Origin: Brevundimonas goettingensis
Lineage (GTDB): Bacteria; Pseudomonadota; Alphaproteobacteria; Caulobacterales; Caulobacteraceae
DNA length: 64,000 nucleotides
Assembly (NCBI RefSeq): GCF_017487405.1
Contig: NZ_CP062222.1
Span: forward strand, 3,519,001 to 3,583,000
Direction of reading: 5' to 3'
Below, piece after piece: positions 7,602-17,207 of the stretch. Below the pieces are notes generated by a model. The model had not been told where the DNA came from and made no database searches. It was given only the letters and a program-made list of their open reading frames with translations. Made by a program: the position numbers and the translations under genes. Within the stretch, counting starts at the first letter, position 1, and each line of letters begins with the position of its first letter.

Positions 7602-8723
7602 TCAGCTCTTCCACCTCAGCACCCCGGCCTTGACCGGGTTGACGAAGCCGCGTCCCTCCACGCGGCTTTTCGTCCATTCGCGCTTGAGCTGCTGGTACCA
7701 TTTCGCCTGTTTGTCGGCGTCGTCGATCCAGATCAGGGCCGGGTCGTAGCGCAGCCCCTCGTTCTGCAGGTTCACCATACCGCCGTCCTGTTTCAGGAAG
7801 GCGACGACACCCATCCTCAGGAAGGGCTTGGCGATGTTGAACACCCAGTGGTCGGACCAGAAAATCTGGGTGATCCGGGTCTTCGTCTCCGTCACCGGCG
7901 TCAGACAGGTCAGGGCCAGGACCTGCTTCTCACCCACCTGGATATGCTCCCAGCGGTAGCCGGGCAGGCGGAAACTAATCTCGGTCGCGGGGGCGCCGCC
8001 GAGGATCTTGTAGGCCCGGCTGTTCGACGACGGGGCGTGACGGACCATGGCGAAACCGAACTCGCGCGGCTCGAAGGCCTTGGCCTTCTCATGCATCGAA
8101 TGCTCGGACCGCCACCACCACTGCTGATGCACGAAGGGCCCGTGGGCGGGGTCCATCAGGCCGACGACGGCGTGGTCGATATGGCTGTCGAAATCCATCC
8201 ACTCGACCAGTTTCGCCTCGCCGCCGACGACGCCGGGGAAGACCGGCGGCGCGTGGTCGGGGGCCTCTTCCGAGCGCGGATCGGACCGCATGAAGACGAA
8301 GACCAGTCCCTGGCTCTCGACCACCGGATAGGACCGGACGCGAATGCGGTTCGCCTCGAAGGCCTGCTCCTCGACCAGGGACGGAATAGCGGCGCAGACC
8401 CCGTCGGGCCGGAAGCGCCAGCCGTGATAGGGGCATTCGATGGTCTCGCCCTCGCCGGGCTTGTCGACCATCCGCCCGGCCGACAGCGGCGCGGCCCGGT
8501 GCGGACAGATGTCGCGCATGCCATAGACGGCGCCCGCATTGGTCCGGCCGATCAGGACCGGCTCGCCCATGATCTCGTATCGCTTCAGCGATCCCTTCGC
8601 GACGTCGCGCGACAGGGCCACGAAATACCAGGCGTCCAGCACGAACCCCTTGCCGAACGCCGTCGGCGGGGCCTTGGCTTCAGGCGCGTTGGAAGAGACG
8701 GGAGCGGAGTCGGCGGAGGGCAT
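7602..8723 (-). CDS. Rieske non-heme iron ring-hydroxylating oxygenase
   Basis: A 373-residue oxygenase alpha-subunit-like protein. The Rieske 2Fe-2S motif is complete: C73-P-H75 and, 21 residues on, C97-P-Y-H100 (DICPHRAAPL and CPYHGW). The C-terminal half contains a DHAVVGLMDPAHGPFVH segment that resembles the mononuclear iron site. Related enzymes hydroxylate or demethylate aromatic or sterol-like substrates using reductase-supplied electrons. No reductase or ferredoxin gene is adjacent, so the substrate and partner are unknown. Its stop falls at the edge of the inverted-repeat element. Confidence 0.9.
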   Translation of the reverse strand: MPSADSAPVSSNAPEAKAPPTAFGKGFVLDAWYFVALSRDVAKGSLKRYEIMGEPVLIGRTNAGAVYGMRDICPHRAAPLSAGRMVDKPGEGETIECPYHGWRFRPDGVCAAIPSLVEEQAFEANRIRVRSYPVVESQGLVFVFMRSDPRSEEAPDHAPPVFPGVVGGEAKLVEWMDFDSHIDHAVVGLMDPAHGPFVHQQWWWRSEHSMHEKAKAFEPREFGFAMVRHAPSSNSRAYKILGGAPATEISFRLPGYRWEHIQVGEKQVLALTCLTPVTETKTRITQIFWSDHWVFNIAKPFLRMGVVAFLKQDGGMVNLQNEGLRYDPALIWIDDADKQAKWYQQLKREWTKSRVEGRGFVNPVKAGVLRWKS

Positions 8724-8877
8724 CCGGCCATTCTAGGCGTCCGCGCCCGCGACGTCATCACGCAGGAATTTTTCAACCACCCCGCTTCCGCCCGCATCCA
8801 TTCGACCCCACTGTGACGACAAGCGGATGAGAAGGCGGGCGCACGGCCTGCTCAAAACGCCTTGGAGGGAAACCCGG

Positions 8878-9816
8878 ATGAATACCCAGCTGTTGACCGG
8901 ACTGGTCGCCGCCGTCGGACTGATGATCAATTTCGGCGCGGTGGGCCTTGCCGCTGCGCAGGATGGTCACACCGGACACACCGAACATCACCGCCACGCC
9001 GACTTCGCCTCGGACCGGCTGCATGTGCGCATCGACGGCGAAGGCGGCCGCGACATCATCCTGATCCCGGGGCTTAGCTCCTCGCCCGAGGTCTGGGACG
9101 GCACGGTCGAACATCTGGGTTCCGGCTGGCGCGTTCACCGCATCCATATCCAGGGCTTCGCCGGGGCGCCGGTCGAGGGCAACGGGACGGGTCCGGTCGC
9201 GGCCCCGGTCGCCGAGGAGATCGCCCGCTACATCACCGAGAACCATCTGGACCATCCGGTGGTGGTCGGCCATTCCATGGGCGGGACCATCGGCCTGATG
9301 CTGGCCGCGCGCCATCCTGATCTGGTCGGCAAGCTGATGGTCGTCGACATGACGCCCTTCATGGGGGCGATGTTCGGCCCTCCGGGAGCCACGGCAGAGA
9401 GCATCGCCGCGACCGCCGACATGATCGGCAACGGCATGGCCTCGGCCTCGCCGGAGCAGTACCAGCAACAGGCCGCCGCCGCCGTCACCGGCATGATCAA
9501 TACGGAATCGAAGCGCGCCGGGCCGCTGCAGGATACGGCGACCAGCGACCAGCAGGTCTCGGCCCATGCGTTCCGCGAGCTGATCGCCACCGACCTGCGT
9601 CCCGAACTGCCGAAGATCACCGCCCCGACCGAGGTCCTCTACGCCAAGTTCAACGACCCGCGCATGACGCCCGAGCTGACCGACGGCATCTACCGCGCCT
9701 CCTTCGCCAACCTGTCCGGTGCGAAACTGGTGCGCATCGACGACAGCGCCCACTTCATCATGCTGGACCAGCCCGAGGCCTTCTATTCGGCGCTGGACGC
9801 CTTCGTCGCCCAGTAA
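8878..9816 (+). CDS. Secreted alpha/beta hydrolase
   Basis: A 312-residue hydrolase. Residues 1-28 form a signal peptide ending AVGLAAAQ, followed by a His-rich stretch (HTGHTEHHRH) that may bind metal. The nucleophile elbow GHSMGG places the catalytic Ser at 133; the late DDSAHFIMLDQPE segment holds the catalytic His. ILIPGLSSSPEVW is the oxyanion loop. The ATG at 8878 is preceded by GGAGG at 8864-8868, which favours it over an ATG at 8827. The substrate is unknown. The methyltransferase gene follows after 7 bases, probably in one transcript. Confidence 0.9.
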   Translation: MNTQLLTGLVAAVGLMINFGAVGLAAAQDGHTGHTEHHRHADFASDRLHVRIDGEGGRDIILIPGLSSSPEVWDGTVEHLGSGWRVHRIHIQGFAGAPVEGNGTGPVAAPVAEEIARYITENHLDHPVVVGHSMGGTIGLMLAARHPDLVGKLMVVDMTPFMGAMFGPPGATAESIAATADMIGNGMASASPEQYQQQAAAAVTGMINTESKRAGPLQDTATSDQQVSAHAFRELIATDLRPELPKITAPTEVLYAKFNDPRMTPELTDGIYRASFANLSGAKLVRIDDSAHFIMLDQPEAFYSALDAFVAQ

Positions 9817-9823
9817 GGCGAAG

Positions 9824-10453
9824 ATGACCCATCCCTCGGCCTCCCGCATCGTCGGCCTCTATTCCGACAAGGCCGAGGGCTGGATCGCCGACCGGGGGCC
9901 GAGGCTGGTCGCCGGCGAACCGCGGGGCCTGTCCGAGATCGACTGGTTCGAGCGGTTCATGACCGCCCTGCCGCCGGGCGGAACCGTGCTGGATGTCGGC
10001 TCGGGTTCGGGTTGGCCGGTGGCGGCGGCCCTGATCGAACGCGGCTTCCGGGTCACGGGGGTGGAGCCTTCTCCGGGCCTGCGGGCCCATGCGGCGGAGA
10101 CTCTGCCGGCGGGCGAATGGCTGGACGGCGACATGCGGACCCTCGACCTCGGGGACCGCCGCTTCGACGGTCTTCTGGCCTGGCACAGCCTGTTCCACCT
10201 CAGCCCCGCCGACCAGAGGATCGCCCTGCCGCGCATCCTGTCCCACGCCGCTGACGCCTGCGTCTTCATGACCTCCACCGGCCAGAAGGAGGGTGAGGTC
10301 ATCGGCGAATGGCGTGGCGAACCCCTCTATCACGGCAGTCTCGCGGCCGAGGAATACCGTACGATCTTCGCCGCCCACGGCTTCACCCCCAACCCGATCG
10401 ATCCCGCCGAGCAGGACGAATACGGAAACCGGTGGGTGGCGCGGCGGGGGTGA
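9824..10453 (+). CDS. Class I SAM-dependent methyltransferase
   Basis: A 209-residue protein with SAM motif I VLDVGSGSGWP at about residues 51-61, motif II acidic GVEPSPG, and a motif IV region DGLLAWHSLFHLS typical of small-molecule methyltransferases related to the UbiE/Tam group. The start at 9824 is the first Met after the hydrolase stop. Its 7-base gap from the secreted hydrolase gene implies co-transcription, but there is no clear shared pathway. The substrate is not deducible. Confidence 0.88.
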   Translation: MTHPSASRIVGLYSDKAEGWIADRGPRLVAGEPRGLSEIDWFERFMTALPPGGTVLDVGSGSGWPVAAALIERGFRVTGVEPSPGLRAHAAETLPAGEWLDGDMRTLDLGDRRFDGLLAWHSLFHLSPADQRIALPRILSHAADACVFMTSTGQKEGEVIGEWRGEPLYHGSLAAEEYRTIFAAHGFTPNPIDPAEQDEYGNRWVARRG

Positions 10454-10652
10454 AGCGCGCCGCCTGCACCTTTCCTGCACCCCGGCCTCACCAATCCGTA
10501 ACGCCCTCGCCCTGATTTCACCGGAAACAAGCCTCACGTTCCCCGTGACATCTTCACCGCCTGTTCACCACGCGGGCTGTTTTGATGAGCGACGTGTGGG
10601 ATAGCGCCGGATCGGGTACAACCCCTTCCGCAGCGGGACTTTGAGGATATCG

Positions 10653-12782
10653 ATGGCCGGTCCAGGTTTCGGGGGCAGACAGGGTGGCCACGGCGGTCGT
10701 CCCGGCGGTAACGGCGGCGGCGCCAAGCCGCAGCGCACCCGTCTGCAGCAGGTCCTCTACTGGGGCGGGGTCCTGGCCATCTGGGGCGTCATCTTCCTGG
10801 TGGTCTTCTTCGCCGTCTTCGCGCGCGGCCTGCCGGACACCTCCAGCCTCTACAATGTCTCGCGCCAGCCCTCGATCACCTATCTGGATCGCAACGGCGC
10901 CCTGATCGCCACGCGCGGGACGCAACAGGCGCCGCCGGCCGATCTCGACAGCCTGCCCGACTATGTCCCGGCCGCCTTCATCGCCATCGAGGACCGCCGC
11001 TTCTGGTGGCACCCGGGCTTCGACCCCATCGGCATGATGCGGGCCGCCGCGCGCAACATGCGCGCCGGTCGCGTCGTCCAGGGCGGCTCGACCCTGACCC
11101 AGCAGCTGGCCAAGAACCTGTTCCTGACCCCCGACCAGAACATGCGCCGCAAGGTGCAGGAGCTGATGCTGGCCGTCTGGCTTGAGCTGAAATTCTCCAA
11201 GAAGGAAATCCTCGCCCTCTATCTGAACCGGGTCTATTTCGGCGCCGGCGCCTATGGGATCGAGGCGGCTTCGCAACGCTATTTCGACAAGCCGGCCAAG
11301 GATCTGACGGTCGGCGAGGCCGCGCTTCTGGCCGGTCTGCTCAAGGCGCCGTCGCGCTATTCGCCGGTGTCGGAGCATGAGCGCGCCGCCACCCGCGCCA
11401 CCGTCGTCCTGAACCAGATGGTCGACACCGGCGTCATCACCCCGGCCCAGCGCGAACAGGCGGTGCTCGAGCCCGTCCGCGTCTCGCGCACCCTGGCCAG
11501 CCAGCACGCCCAGTATTTCATCGACTGGCTCGACAAGCAGATCCGCGGCCTGGTCGGCGAACCGACCGAGGACATGGTGGTCGAGACCACCCTGGATCTG
11601 ACTCTCCAGACCTCGGCCGAGCGCGCCGTGAACCGAATCCTGACCCGCGATGCGTCCAAGGGCGTGCAGCAGGCGGCTCTGGTGGCCCTGGACGGCGACG
11701 GCCGGGTCCGCGCCATGATCGGCGGCTCGTCCTATGCCGACAGCCAGTTCAACCGCGCCGTCGACGCCCAGCGTCAGGCCGGCTCCTCGTGGAAGCCCTT
11801 CGTCTATCTGGCGGCCATGGAGGCCGGCTACACGCCCCAGACCCCGGTGGTCGACGAGCCGATCACCATCGGGACCTGGTCGCCCAGGAACTATTCCGGG
11901 ACCTTCGGCGGACCGACCACCATCGCCGACGCCGTGGCCCATTCGACCAATACGGTCGCCGCCTCGGTAGCCGACAAGATCGGTCGCGACAGCGTCTCGC
12001 GCGCCGCCCGCCGCCTGGGCATCACCAGCCGCATCAGCCTCGATCCGGCCATGGCGCTCGGCACTTCGGAGGTCTCGCCCATCGAGATGGCCCAGGCCTA
12101 TGACGCCTTCGCCAATGGCGGCCGTCGGGTCCAGGCCTATGGCATCAGCCGCATCCGAACCCCCTCGGGCCGGGTCATCTACCAGCACTCGAACTCCGGC
12201 GCGATCGGCGGCCAGGCGATCAACAACCCGCCGCTCTACTATATGAACCAGCTGCTGCGCGGCGTGATGACCGGCGGGACCGGGGCTTCGGCCTCCATCG
12301 CCGGCCGCGATCTGGCGGGCAAGACCGGCACGACCTCGGACTACAAGGACGCCTGGTTCGTCGGCTATACCGGCGGCTTCGTCGCCGCCGTCTGGGTCGG
12401 CAAGGACGATGCGACCCCGATGCGCGGCGTCACCGGCGGCGGGTCTCCGGCCGCCATCTGGAAGGACTTCATGTCCGCTGCCCTGCCGCGCCTGAACGCC
12501 CCCGCCATCCCCAACGGCCCGCCCATGCCCGAGGGCTGGGTCCCGCCCGATCCGGTCGGCGATCTGATCGGTCAGGTCGAGGATCCCTATGGCGGCACGG
12601 TGGTGGCGCCAGTCGATCCCAACGCGGGCGAGCCCTACGATCCCGGACAGCCGCAGCCCGCGGCGCCGCGTGTCGAGGTTCGGCCCGCTCCGGCCCAGGC
12701 GCCCAAGCCGCGCCGTGAGGATCAGCCGCAGAAGCTCGAGACCCTGCCGCCCGAGAAGCGTTCGGACCCGCTGTTCTTCTGA
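10653..12782 (+). CDS. Class A penicillin-binding protein (PBP1A family)
   Basis: A 709-residue bifunctional peptidoglycan synthase. A Gly-rich cytoplasmic tail is followed by one membrane helix at about 27-50. The GT51 transglycosylase domain shows AIEDRRFWWHPGFD and GGSTLTQQLAKNLFLT. The transpeptidase domain has SxxK at S378-K381 (SSWKPF), SxN in HSTNTVA and KTGTT at 557-561. A Pro-rich tail ends the protein. It polymerises glycan strands and cross-links stem peptides. The ATG at 10653 is preceded by GAGG (10643-10646). At 709 residues it is shorter than E. coli PBP1A and lacks a large OB-fold insert. Confidence 0.93.
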   Translation: MAGPGFGGRQGGHGGRPGGNGGGAKPQRTRLQQVLYWGGVLAIWGVIFLVVFFAVFARGLPDTSSLYNVSRQPSITYLDRNGALIATRGTQQAPPADLDSLPDYVPAAFIAIEDRRFWWHPGFDPIGMMRAAARNMRAGRVVQGGSTLTQQLAKNLFLTPDQNMRRKVQELMLAVWLELKFSKKEILALYLNRVYFGAGAYGIEAASQRYFDKPAKDLTVGEAALLAGLLKAPSRYSPVSEHERAATRATVVLNQMVDTGVITPAQREQAVLEPVRVSRTLASQHAQYFIDWLDKQIRGLVGEPTEDMVVETTLDLTLQTSAERAVNRILTRDASKGVQQAALVALDGDGRVRAMIGGSSYADSQFNRAVDAQRQAGSSWKPFVYLAAMEAGYTPQTPVVDEPITIGTWSPRNYSGTFGGPTTIADAVAHSTNTVAASVADKIGRDSVSRAARRLGITSRISLDPAMALGTSEVSPIEMAQAYDAFANGGRRVQAYGISRIRTPSGRVIYQHSNSGAIGGQAINNPPLYYMNQLLRGVMTGGTGASASIAGRDLAGKTGTTSDYKDAWFVGYTGGFVAAVWVGKDDATPMRGVTGGGSPAAIWKDFMSAALPRLNAPAIPNGPPMPEGWVPPDPVGDLIGQVEDPYGGTVVAPVDPNAGEPYDPGQPQPAAPRVEVRPAPAQAPKPRREDQPQKLETLPPEKRSDPLFF

Positions 12783-12792
12783 TCGTTCGCGA

Positions 12793-14049
12793 TCAGCTGG
12801 CGCGCTTCTTCGCCTTCTTCTTGGTCAGCCGGTCGGCGACGGCCTCGGCGTGTTTGAGGGTGAAGTCGAGCGCCGCGGGCGAGCCGCGCCTCGGCCCGAT
12901 GGTGTCGGCGACCAGGGCCCCGCGTTCGCCCAGCGGACGGGGCGCGCCGGTGGTGGTGTCGATCGCCGTCTGATGCTCGATCTCGGCGTTGACCTCGGCG
13001 CCCATCAGGATGATCTGCACCGAGAACCAGATCCACAGAAGGAAACCCATGAAGGCCGCCAGCGGGCCGTAGCTGTCCAGTCGCACGAAGGTCGACAGGT
13101 ACCAGCTGAAGACGAAGGACACGATCACGCTCAGCACCGCCGCGAAGATTGCTCCCGGCGTCAGCCAGCGCCAGCGCGCCTTCTGCCGGCACGGTCCGAA
13201 GCGGTAGATCAGGGTCAGGGCGCCGGTATAGCCGACCAGCAGGACCGGCCAGCGCAACCAGGCAAAGACGCCGAAATTCTCCTGCAGGCCGAACACGGAC
13301 AGCACGATCGGAGCCCCGACCACCAGACCCGCCGAGACCAGAACCGCCGTCAGACCCGACAGGGTGAAGGCCATGCAGATCAGGTTGTAGCGGACCAGAT
13401 TGCGCTTCTCGACCTCATGATAGGCGACGTTCAGTCCGTAGAAGAGGGTCTTGATCCCGCCGTTGGCCGTCCACAGCGACAGCAACAGGGTCCAGACCAG
13501 GGTGAAGGTCAGTTGGCCGGAAGAGTTGGCGGCCAGCCGCTGCATCTCGCCGCCCAGAAACTGGGCCACGTTCGACGGCAGGATCGAATACAGGAACTGC
13601 AGCCGGCTCCAGGCGTCGGCCGGATCGGCGAACAGGCCGTACAAGGTCACGAAAGCCGCCAGCGTCGGAAACAGCGACAGCACGATGAAGAAGGTCACTC
13701 CGCCGGCGAAGAAGCCGACCCGATCGCCGAAATAGGCTGCCCCGACCCGCCACAGGATATCCATCCAGCCCTTGTGCGGAATGTGTTCGGGCCGGGTCGC
13801 CAGCCGCCCGCGACCCGGATCACGCACGTCATAATCCTCGGGCGTGGGCGTTTTCGGCGGTACGAGCTCTGGCCGCTTCGGCCTCAGCTCCAGCCCGTAT
13901 TTATGGCCCTGGGTATAGAGCAGGTGCGCCGCCCCGGCGCCTGCAGCCAGACCCCCAAGTGTCGCGGCGGCGAACCGCCAGACGGACGCCTTGCTGGGGG
14001 CGCCTCTCCCGACCCGGGTCAGTTTGAAAGGGAGCTTGGAAGACGACAT
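12793..14049 (-). CDS. YihY/virulence factor BrkB family membrane protein
   Basis: A 418-residue protein. The core (about residues 95-345) has six hydrophobic segments with the family signature: WRVGAAYFGDRVGFFAGGVTFF near the first helix and DSYGPLAAFMGFLLWIWFSV at the last, followed by GAEVNAE. It has longer cytoplasmic ends than average and a Lys-rich C-terminus. The family was once called ribonuclease BN in error; its function remains unclear. The ATG at 14049 (MSSSKLPF) is preferred over an upstream Met. It is convergent with the PBP gene, 10 bases apart. Confidence 0.88.
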   Translation of the reverse strand: MSSSKLPFKLTRVGRGAPSKASVWRFAAATLGGLAAGAGAAHLLYTQGHKYGLELRPKRPELVPPKTPTPEDYDVRDPGRGRLATRPEHIPHKGWMDILWRVGAAYFGDRVGFFAGGVTFFIVLSLFPTLAAFVTLYGLFADPADAWSRLQFLYSILPSNVAQFLGGEMQRLAANSSGQLTFTLVWTLLLSLWTANGGIKTLFYGLNVAYHEVEKRNLVRYNLICMAFTLSGLTAVLVSAGLVVGAPIVLSVFGLQENFGVFAWLRWPVLLVGYTGALTLIYRFGPCRQKARWRWLTPGAIFAAVLSVIVSFVFSWYLSTFVRLDSYGPLAAFMGFLLWIWFSVQIILMGAEVNAEIEHQTAIDTTTGAPRPLGERGALVADTIGPRRGSPAALDFTLKHAEAVADRLTKKKAKKRAS

Positions 14050-14135
14050 CGACGCCTCAACGGCCAAGCTGCAACGCCGTTCCCCCGGCTTATCCTCCTC
14101 TTGCCGCATCTTCGTTCGTCGGGCAGTGATCCCAT

Positions 14136-14894
14136 ATGTCGACCGTCGCCGCCCTCTACCGCCATCCGGTCAAGGGATTCACGCCCGAGCCCCTGACCGA
14201 GGCCGTCCTCGAAACCGGCGGCTGGTTCCCCGGCGACCGGATGTGGGCGGTCGAGAACGGCCCCTCCGGCTACGACCCTTCGGCTCCCGAACAGATCCCG
14301 AAGCAGAGGTTCACCGTCCTTATGCGTCAGGCCATCCTCGCCCGGGTCCGCACCCGCTGGGACGAGGCGACCAATGTCCTGACCGCCGAGATCGACGGCG
14401 ACCGTCTCGACGTCCGCCTGGACGACCCCGACGACCGCGCCGCCTTCGAGGCCCGGCTGGCCGCCTTCCTCGACGAGGAGGCGAGGGGACCGCTGAAGCT
14501 GATCGCGGCCGGCCCGGATCATCGCTTCATGGATTCCTCCAAAGGCCGGGTCTCGATCCTCAACCTCAACAGCGTGCGCGATCTCGAGGCGCGATGGGGC
14601 CAGACGCTCGCCCCCCTGCGCTTCCGCGCCAATATCCAGGTCGAGGGCTGGGCGCCCTGGGTCGAGAACGACTGGGCCGGAGAGGCCATCACGATCGGCG
14701 AAACCGTCCTGCGCGGGGCCAAGCCCATCGTCCGCTGCGCCGCCACCGAGGTCGATCCGGCGACGGGCGAACGCGACCTCGCCGTGGTCCGCGCCCTGTT
14801 CGAGACCTATGGCCATATGTTGTGCGGACTCTATGTCTCGATCGAGCAGGGGGGTCGCATCGCGATCGGCGATCCGGTAGCGAGACCCGCATGA
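14136..14894 (+). CDS. MOSC domain protein
   Basis: A 252-residue protein of the MOSC family. An N-terminal MOSC_N beta barrel starts TVAALYRHPVKGFTPEPL and the MOSC domain follows. In related mARC and YiiM proteins this fold binds molybdenum cofactor through a conserved Cys; here a candidate is C203 in PIVRCAATEVD, the typical xRCxxTxVD motif. It probably reduces N-hydroxylated compounds. Its stop overlaps the prmC start (ATGA at 14891-14894), indicating translational coupling. Confidence 0.88.
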   Translation: MSTVAALYRHPVKGFTPEPLTEAVLETGGWFPGDRMWAVENGPSGYDPSAPEQIPKQRFTVLMRQAILARVRTRWDEATNVLTAEIDGDRLDVRLDDPDDRAAFEARLAAFLDEEARGPLKLIAAGPDHRFMDSSKGRVSILNLNSVRDLEARWGQTLAPLRFRANIQVEGWAPWVENDWAGEAITIGETVLRGAKPIVRCAATEVDPATGERDLAVVRALFETYGHMLCGLYVSIEQGGRIAIGDPVARPA

Positions 14895-15784
14895 CCGACA
14901 CCTCTTCCACTCCCACGCTCGTCTCCGCCTGGAAGGCCGCACAGGCCCGACTCAAGGCCGCGCGGATCGACAGCCCCTCCATCGACGCCCGCCTGCTGCT
15001 GGAGGCCGCGACCGGCGCCAGCCGCATGGACATCCTGACCGACCCCTATCGCGCCGTCAGCGCCGACCAGCTGGCCATGCTGGACGGCTTCATCGACCGC
15101 CGCCTGAAGCGCGAGCCGGTGTCGCGCATCCTCGGCCGCAAGGGCTTCTGGAAGATCATGCTGAACGTCACCCCCGACGTGCTCAGCCCGCGCCCCGACA
15201 CCGAGACCATTCTCGACATCGCCATGCTGGCCCACGTCCCGCATGAGGCCTTCACCGTTGCCGACCTCGGCACCGGTTCGGGCGCCATCCTGCTGGCCAT
15301 CCTCAGCGAACGCCCGGCGGCCAAGGGCGTCGGCACCGACATCTCCTTCGAGGCCCTGGCCGTGGCGCGCGAGAACGCCACCAACCTTGATCTCGACGGC
15401 CGCGCTGCCTTCCTGCGTACCGAATGGGCGGCGGGCTTCGCCGACCACAGCTTCGATCTGGTGGTCTCCAACCCGCCCTATATCCCGTCCGGCGACATCC
15501 CCGGCCTCGACCCCGAGGTGCGCGACCACGATCCGATCCTGGCCCTCGACGGCGGCCCCGACGGGCTGGAGGCCTATCGCCAGCTCGCGCCCGAGATCAA
15601 ACGCATCCTGAAAGCCGGTGGCGTCTTCGCCGTCGAGATCGGCTGGGACCAGGGGGAGGCGGTCAAGGCCCTCTTCGTCGAGGCGGGCTTCGACAACGTC
15701 ATCGTGGTCAAGGACCTCGGCGACCGCCACCGCGTCGTCACCAACGGCCCCGACCCGCGCACCAATCCGATCCCCAAGGGCTGA
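14891..15784 (+). CDS. prmC: Peptide chain release factor N5-glutamine methyltransferase
   Basis: A 297-residue enzyme that methylates the Gln of the GGQ motif in release factors RF1 and RF2. The N-terminal helical domain is followed by the SAM site VADLGTGSGAILLA and the catalytic NPPY at 194-197 (VVSNPPYIPS), the defining HemK/PrmC motif. It overlaps the MOSC gene by ATGA. In many alphaproteobacteria prfA precedes prmC; here the MOSC gene occupies that position. A 308-base untranslated stretch follows before the DUF4167 gene. Confidence 0.95.
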   Translation: MTDTSSTPTLVSAWKAAQARLKAARIDSPSIDARLLLEAATGASRMDILTDPYRAVSADQLAMLDGFIDRRLKREPVSRILGRKGFWKIMLNVTPDVLSPRPDTETILDIAMLAHVPHEAFTVADLGTGSGAILLAILSERPAAKGVGTDISFEALAVARENATNLDLDGRAAFLRTEWAAGFADHSFDLVVSNPPYIPSGDIPGLDPEVRDHDPILALDGGPDGLEAYRQLAPEIKRILKAGGVFAVEIGWDQGEAVKALFVEAGFDNVIVVKDLGDRHRVVTNGPDPRTNPIPKG

Positions 15785-16092
15785 TCCCTATCCTCCCCAT
15801 TGCGCTGTGACGGGGAGGCCAACAAACCCCTTGGAAAACAGCCGGACGCGCGCTAAGTCAGAGGCTGTCTCCCACCCAAACCGCACGCCTCGTACCGCCT
15901 AACCGGTTCAGTCACGCGCGCTCGGGGCATGTGATGGTCGGGCCGGAAAGCCCGGCGAACCACGGGGCGACGACGGATTTCCGAATAGATCGTCCCCGGG
16001 GATTGGCCCCGAACGAAGCGGAACGACGAAACGGACAGGCTCTGGACGCGCATCGCGATCCGGCTGTCCTCTCGAAAGCACGGTAGCGTCTC
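15785..16092. other. Intergenic region between prmC and the DUF4167 gene
   Basis: This 308-base stretch holds no convincing gene. Near its start is a CCTCCCC/GGGGAGG inverted pair (15792-15818) like those in other intergenic repeats of the window. At 15939-15954 is a short hairpin (CGGGC/GCCCG, loop CGGAAA). The remainder is probably the promoter and leader of the DUF4167 gene; no clear -35/-10 pair was found. Confidence 0.5.
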
Positions 16093-17094
16093 ATGAGAGA
16101 TTTCAAGGGCATGAAGCGTCAACGCGGACGTAACAGAAAGCCCGGCGGCGGTCAGTCGAACGCCAACAACGCCAATCCGAACCGGTCCTGGGACTCCCAG
16201 GGCCCGGAGAACATCAAGGTCCGCGGCAACGCCCAGACGGTCTATGAGCGCTATCTGCAGCTCGGCCGCGACGCGACCGCCTCGGGCGACCGGGTGCTGG
16301 CCGAGAACTATCTCCAGCACGCCGAACACTATTTCCGCGTCCTGCGCGCCCTGCAGCCGGCCCGTCCGGTGTCGGAGATCGCCGCGCGCGAACTGTCCAA
16401 TCAGGGCTTCGACATCGATTTCGAGGACGAGACCGGGGCCCAGGCCGCCGCCTTCCTCGCCGCGCAACAGGCCGCCGACCGCGCCGCCCAGCAGGCCAAT
16501 GAGCCGCGCGAAAACGACCGGCAGGACGGGCAGCCCCGCGAGCAGAACCAGAACCGCGACCGCGATCAGAACCGTGGCGAAGGCGGGCAGCAGCGCGAAT
16601 GGCGTGACCGCGACAACAACAAGGATCGCGACAACAACCGCGACCGCGACCAGCAACAACCCCGCGCCGAGGGCGAAGAGGGTGGTCCGCGCCGCGAGAC
16701 CCGCCGCGAACGCTGGGAACGCCGCCGCGAGGAGCGCAACCGCCGCTTCGAGGCCGAGGGCGGCGTGGGCGAGGCGCCCGACAACGCCCCCTATGACGCC
16801 GGCGCGGATTCCGCCGCCGACGCCCAGACTGCGGCGCCGGCCGAAGCCCTGACGGGGACGCCTTACGAGCCCGCCGCCGACGACGCCCCCAAGGCCCAGC
16901 GTCCGCGCCGCAACCGGATGCCGCGCGAAGGCGACGCCGACGACGCTCCGGCCGCCCTGCCGGGCTTCCTGACCCGCTCCTCGGCGCCTGCCGCCCCCGC
17001 CGTGGAAGCGCCGGTCGCCGCAGCCTCGGACGAAGAGCCGGCGCCGAAGAAGCGGGCGCCGCGCCGCAAGGCCGAAACCGCCGCCGAAGAGTAA
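16093..17094 (+). CDS. DUF4167 domain protein
   Basis: A 333-residue protein. Residues 1-25 are very basic (MRDFKGMKRQRGRNRKPGGG), then comes the conserved DUF4167 block: NIKVRGNAQTVYERYLQLGR, DATASGDRVLAENYLQHAEH and YFRVLRAL. After residue 125 the chain is low complexity, first Gln/Asn/Arg/Asp repeats (DRDQNRGE, DNNKDRDNNRDRD), then Ala/Pro/Glu-rich sequence. The combination of a basic N-terminus and charged tail suggests RNA or nucleic-acid binding; the function is unknown. In many alphaproteobacteria it sits between prmC and clpB; here clpB is 10 kb further on. Confidence 0.9.
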   Translation: MRDFKGMKRQRGRNRKPGGGQSNANNANPNRSWDSQGPENIKVRGNAQTVYERYLQLGRDATASGDRVLAENYLQHAEHYFRVLRALQPARPVSEIAARELSNQGFDIDFEDETGAQAAAFLAAQQAADRAAQQANEPRENDRQDGQPREQNQNRDRDQNRGEGGQQREWRDRDNNKDRDNNRDRDQQQPRAEGEEGGPRRETRRERWERRREERNRRFEAEGGVGEAPDNAPYDAGADSAADAQTAAPAEALTGTPYEPAADDAPKAQRPRRNRMPREGDADDAPAALPGFLTRSSAPAAPAVEAPVAAASDEEPAPKKRAPRRKAETAAEE

Positions 17095-17207
17095 TCCTGA
17101 CCCCGGACCGTTCGCGGCTCCGGGGTTTCTTCGGCCTCGCAACACAACCTGTGGTTTTACCGTAATGCAATCTATGGCCGTCATCCTCTGCTTCAGGAGG
17201 ACTTGTC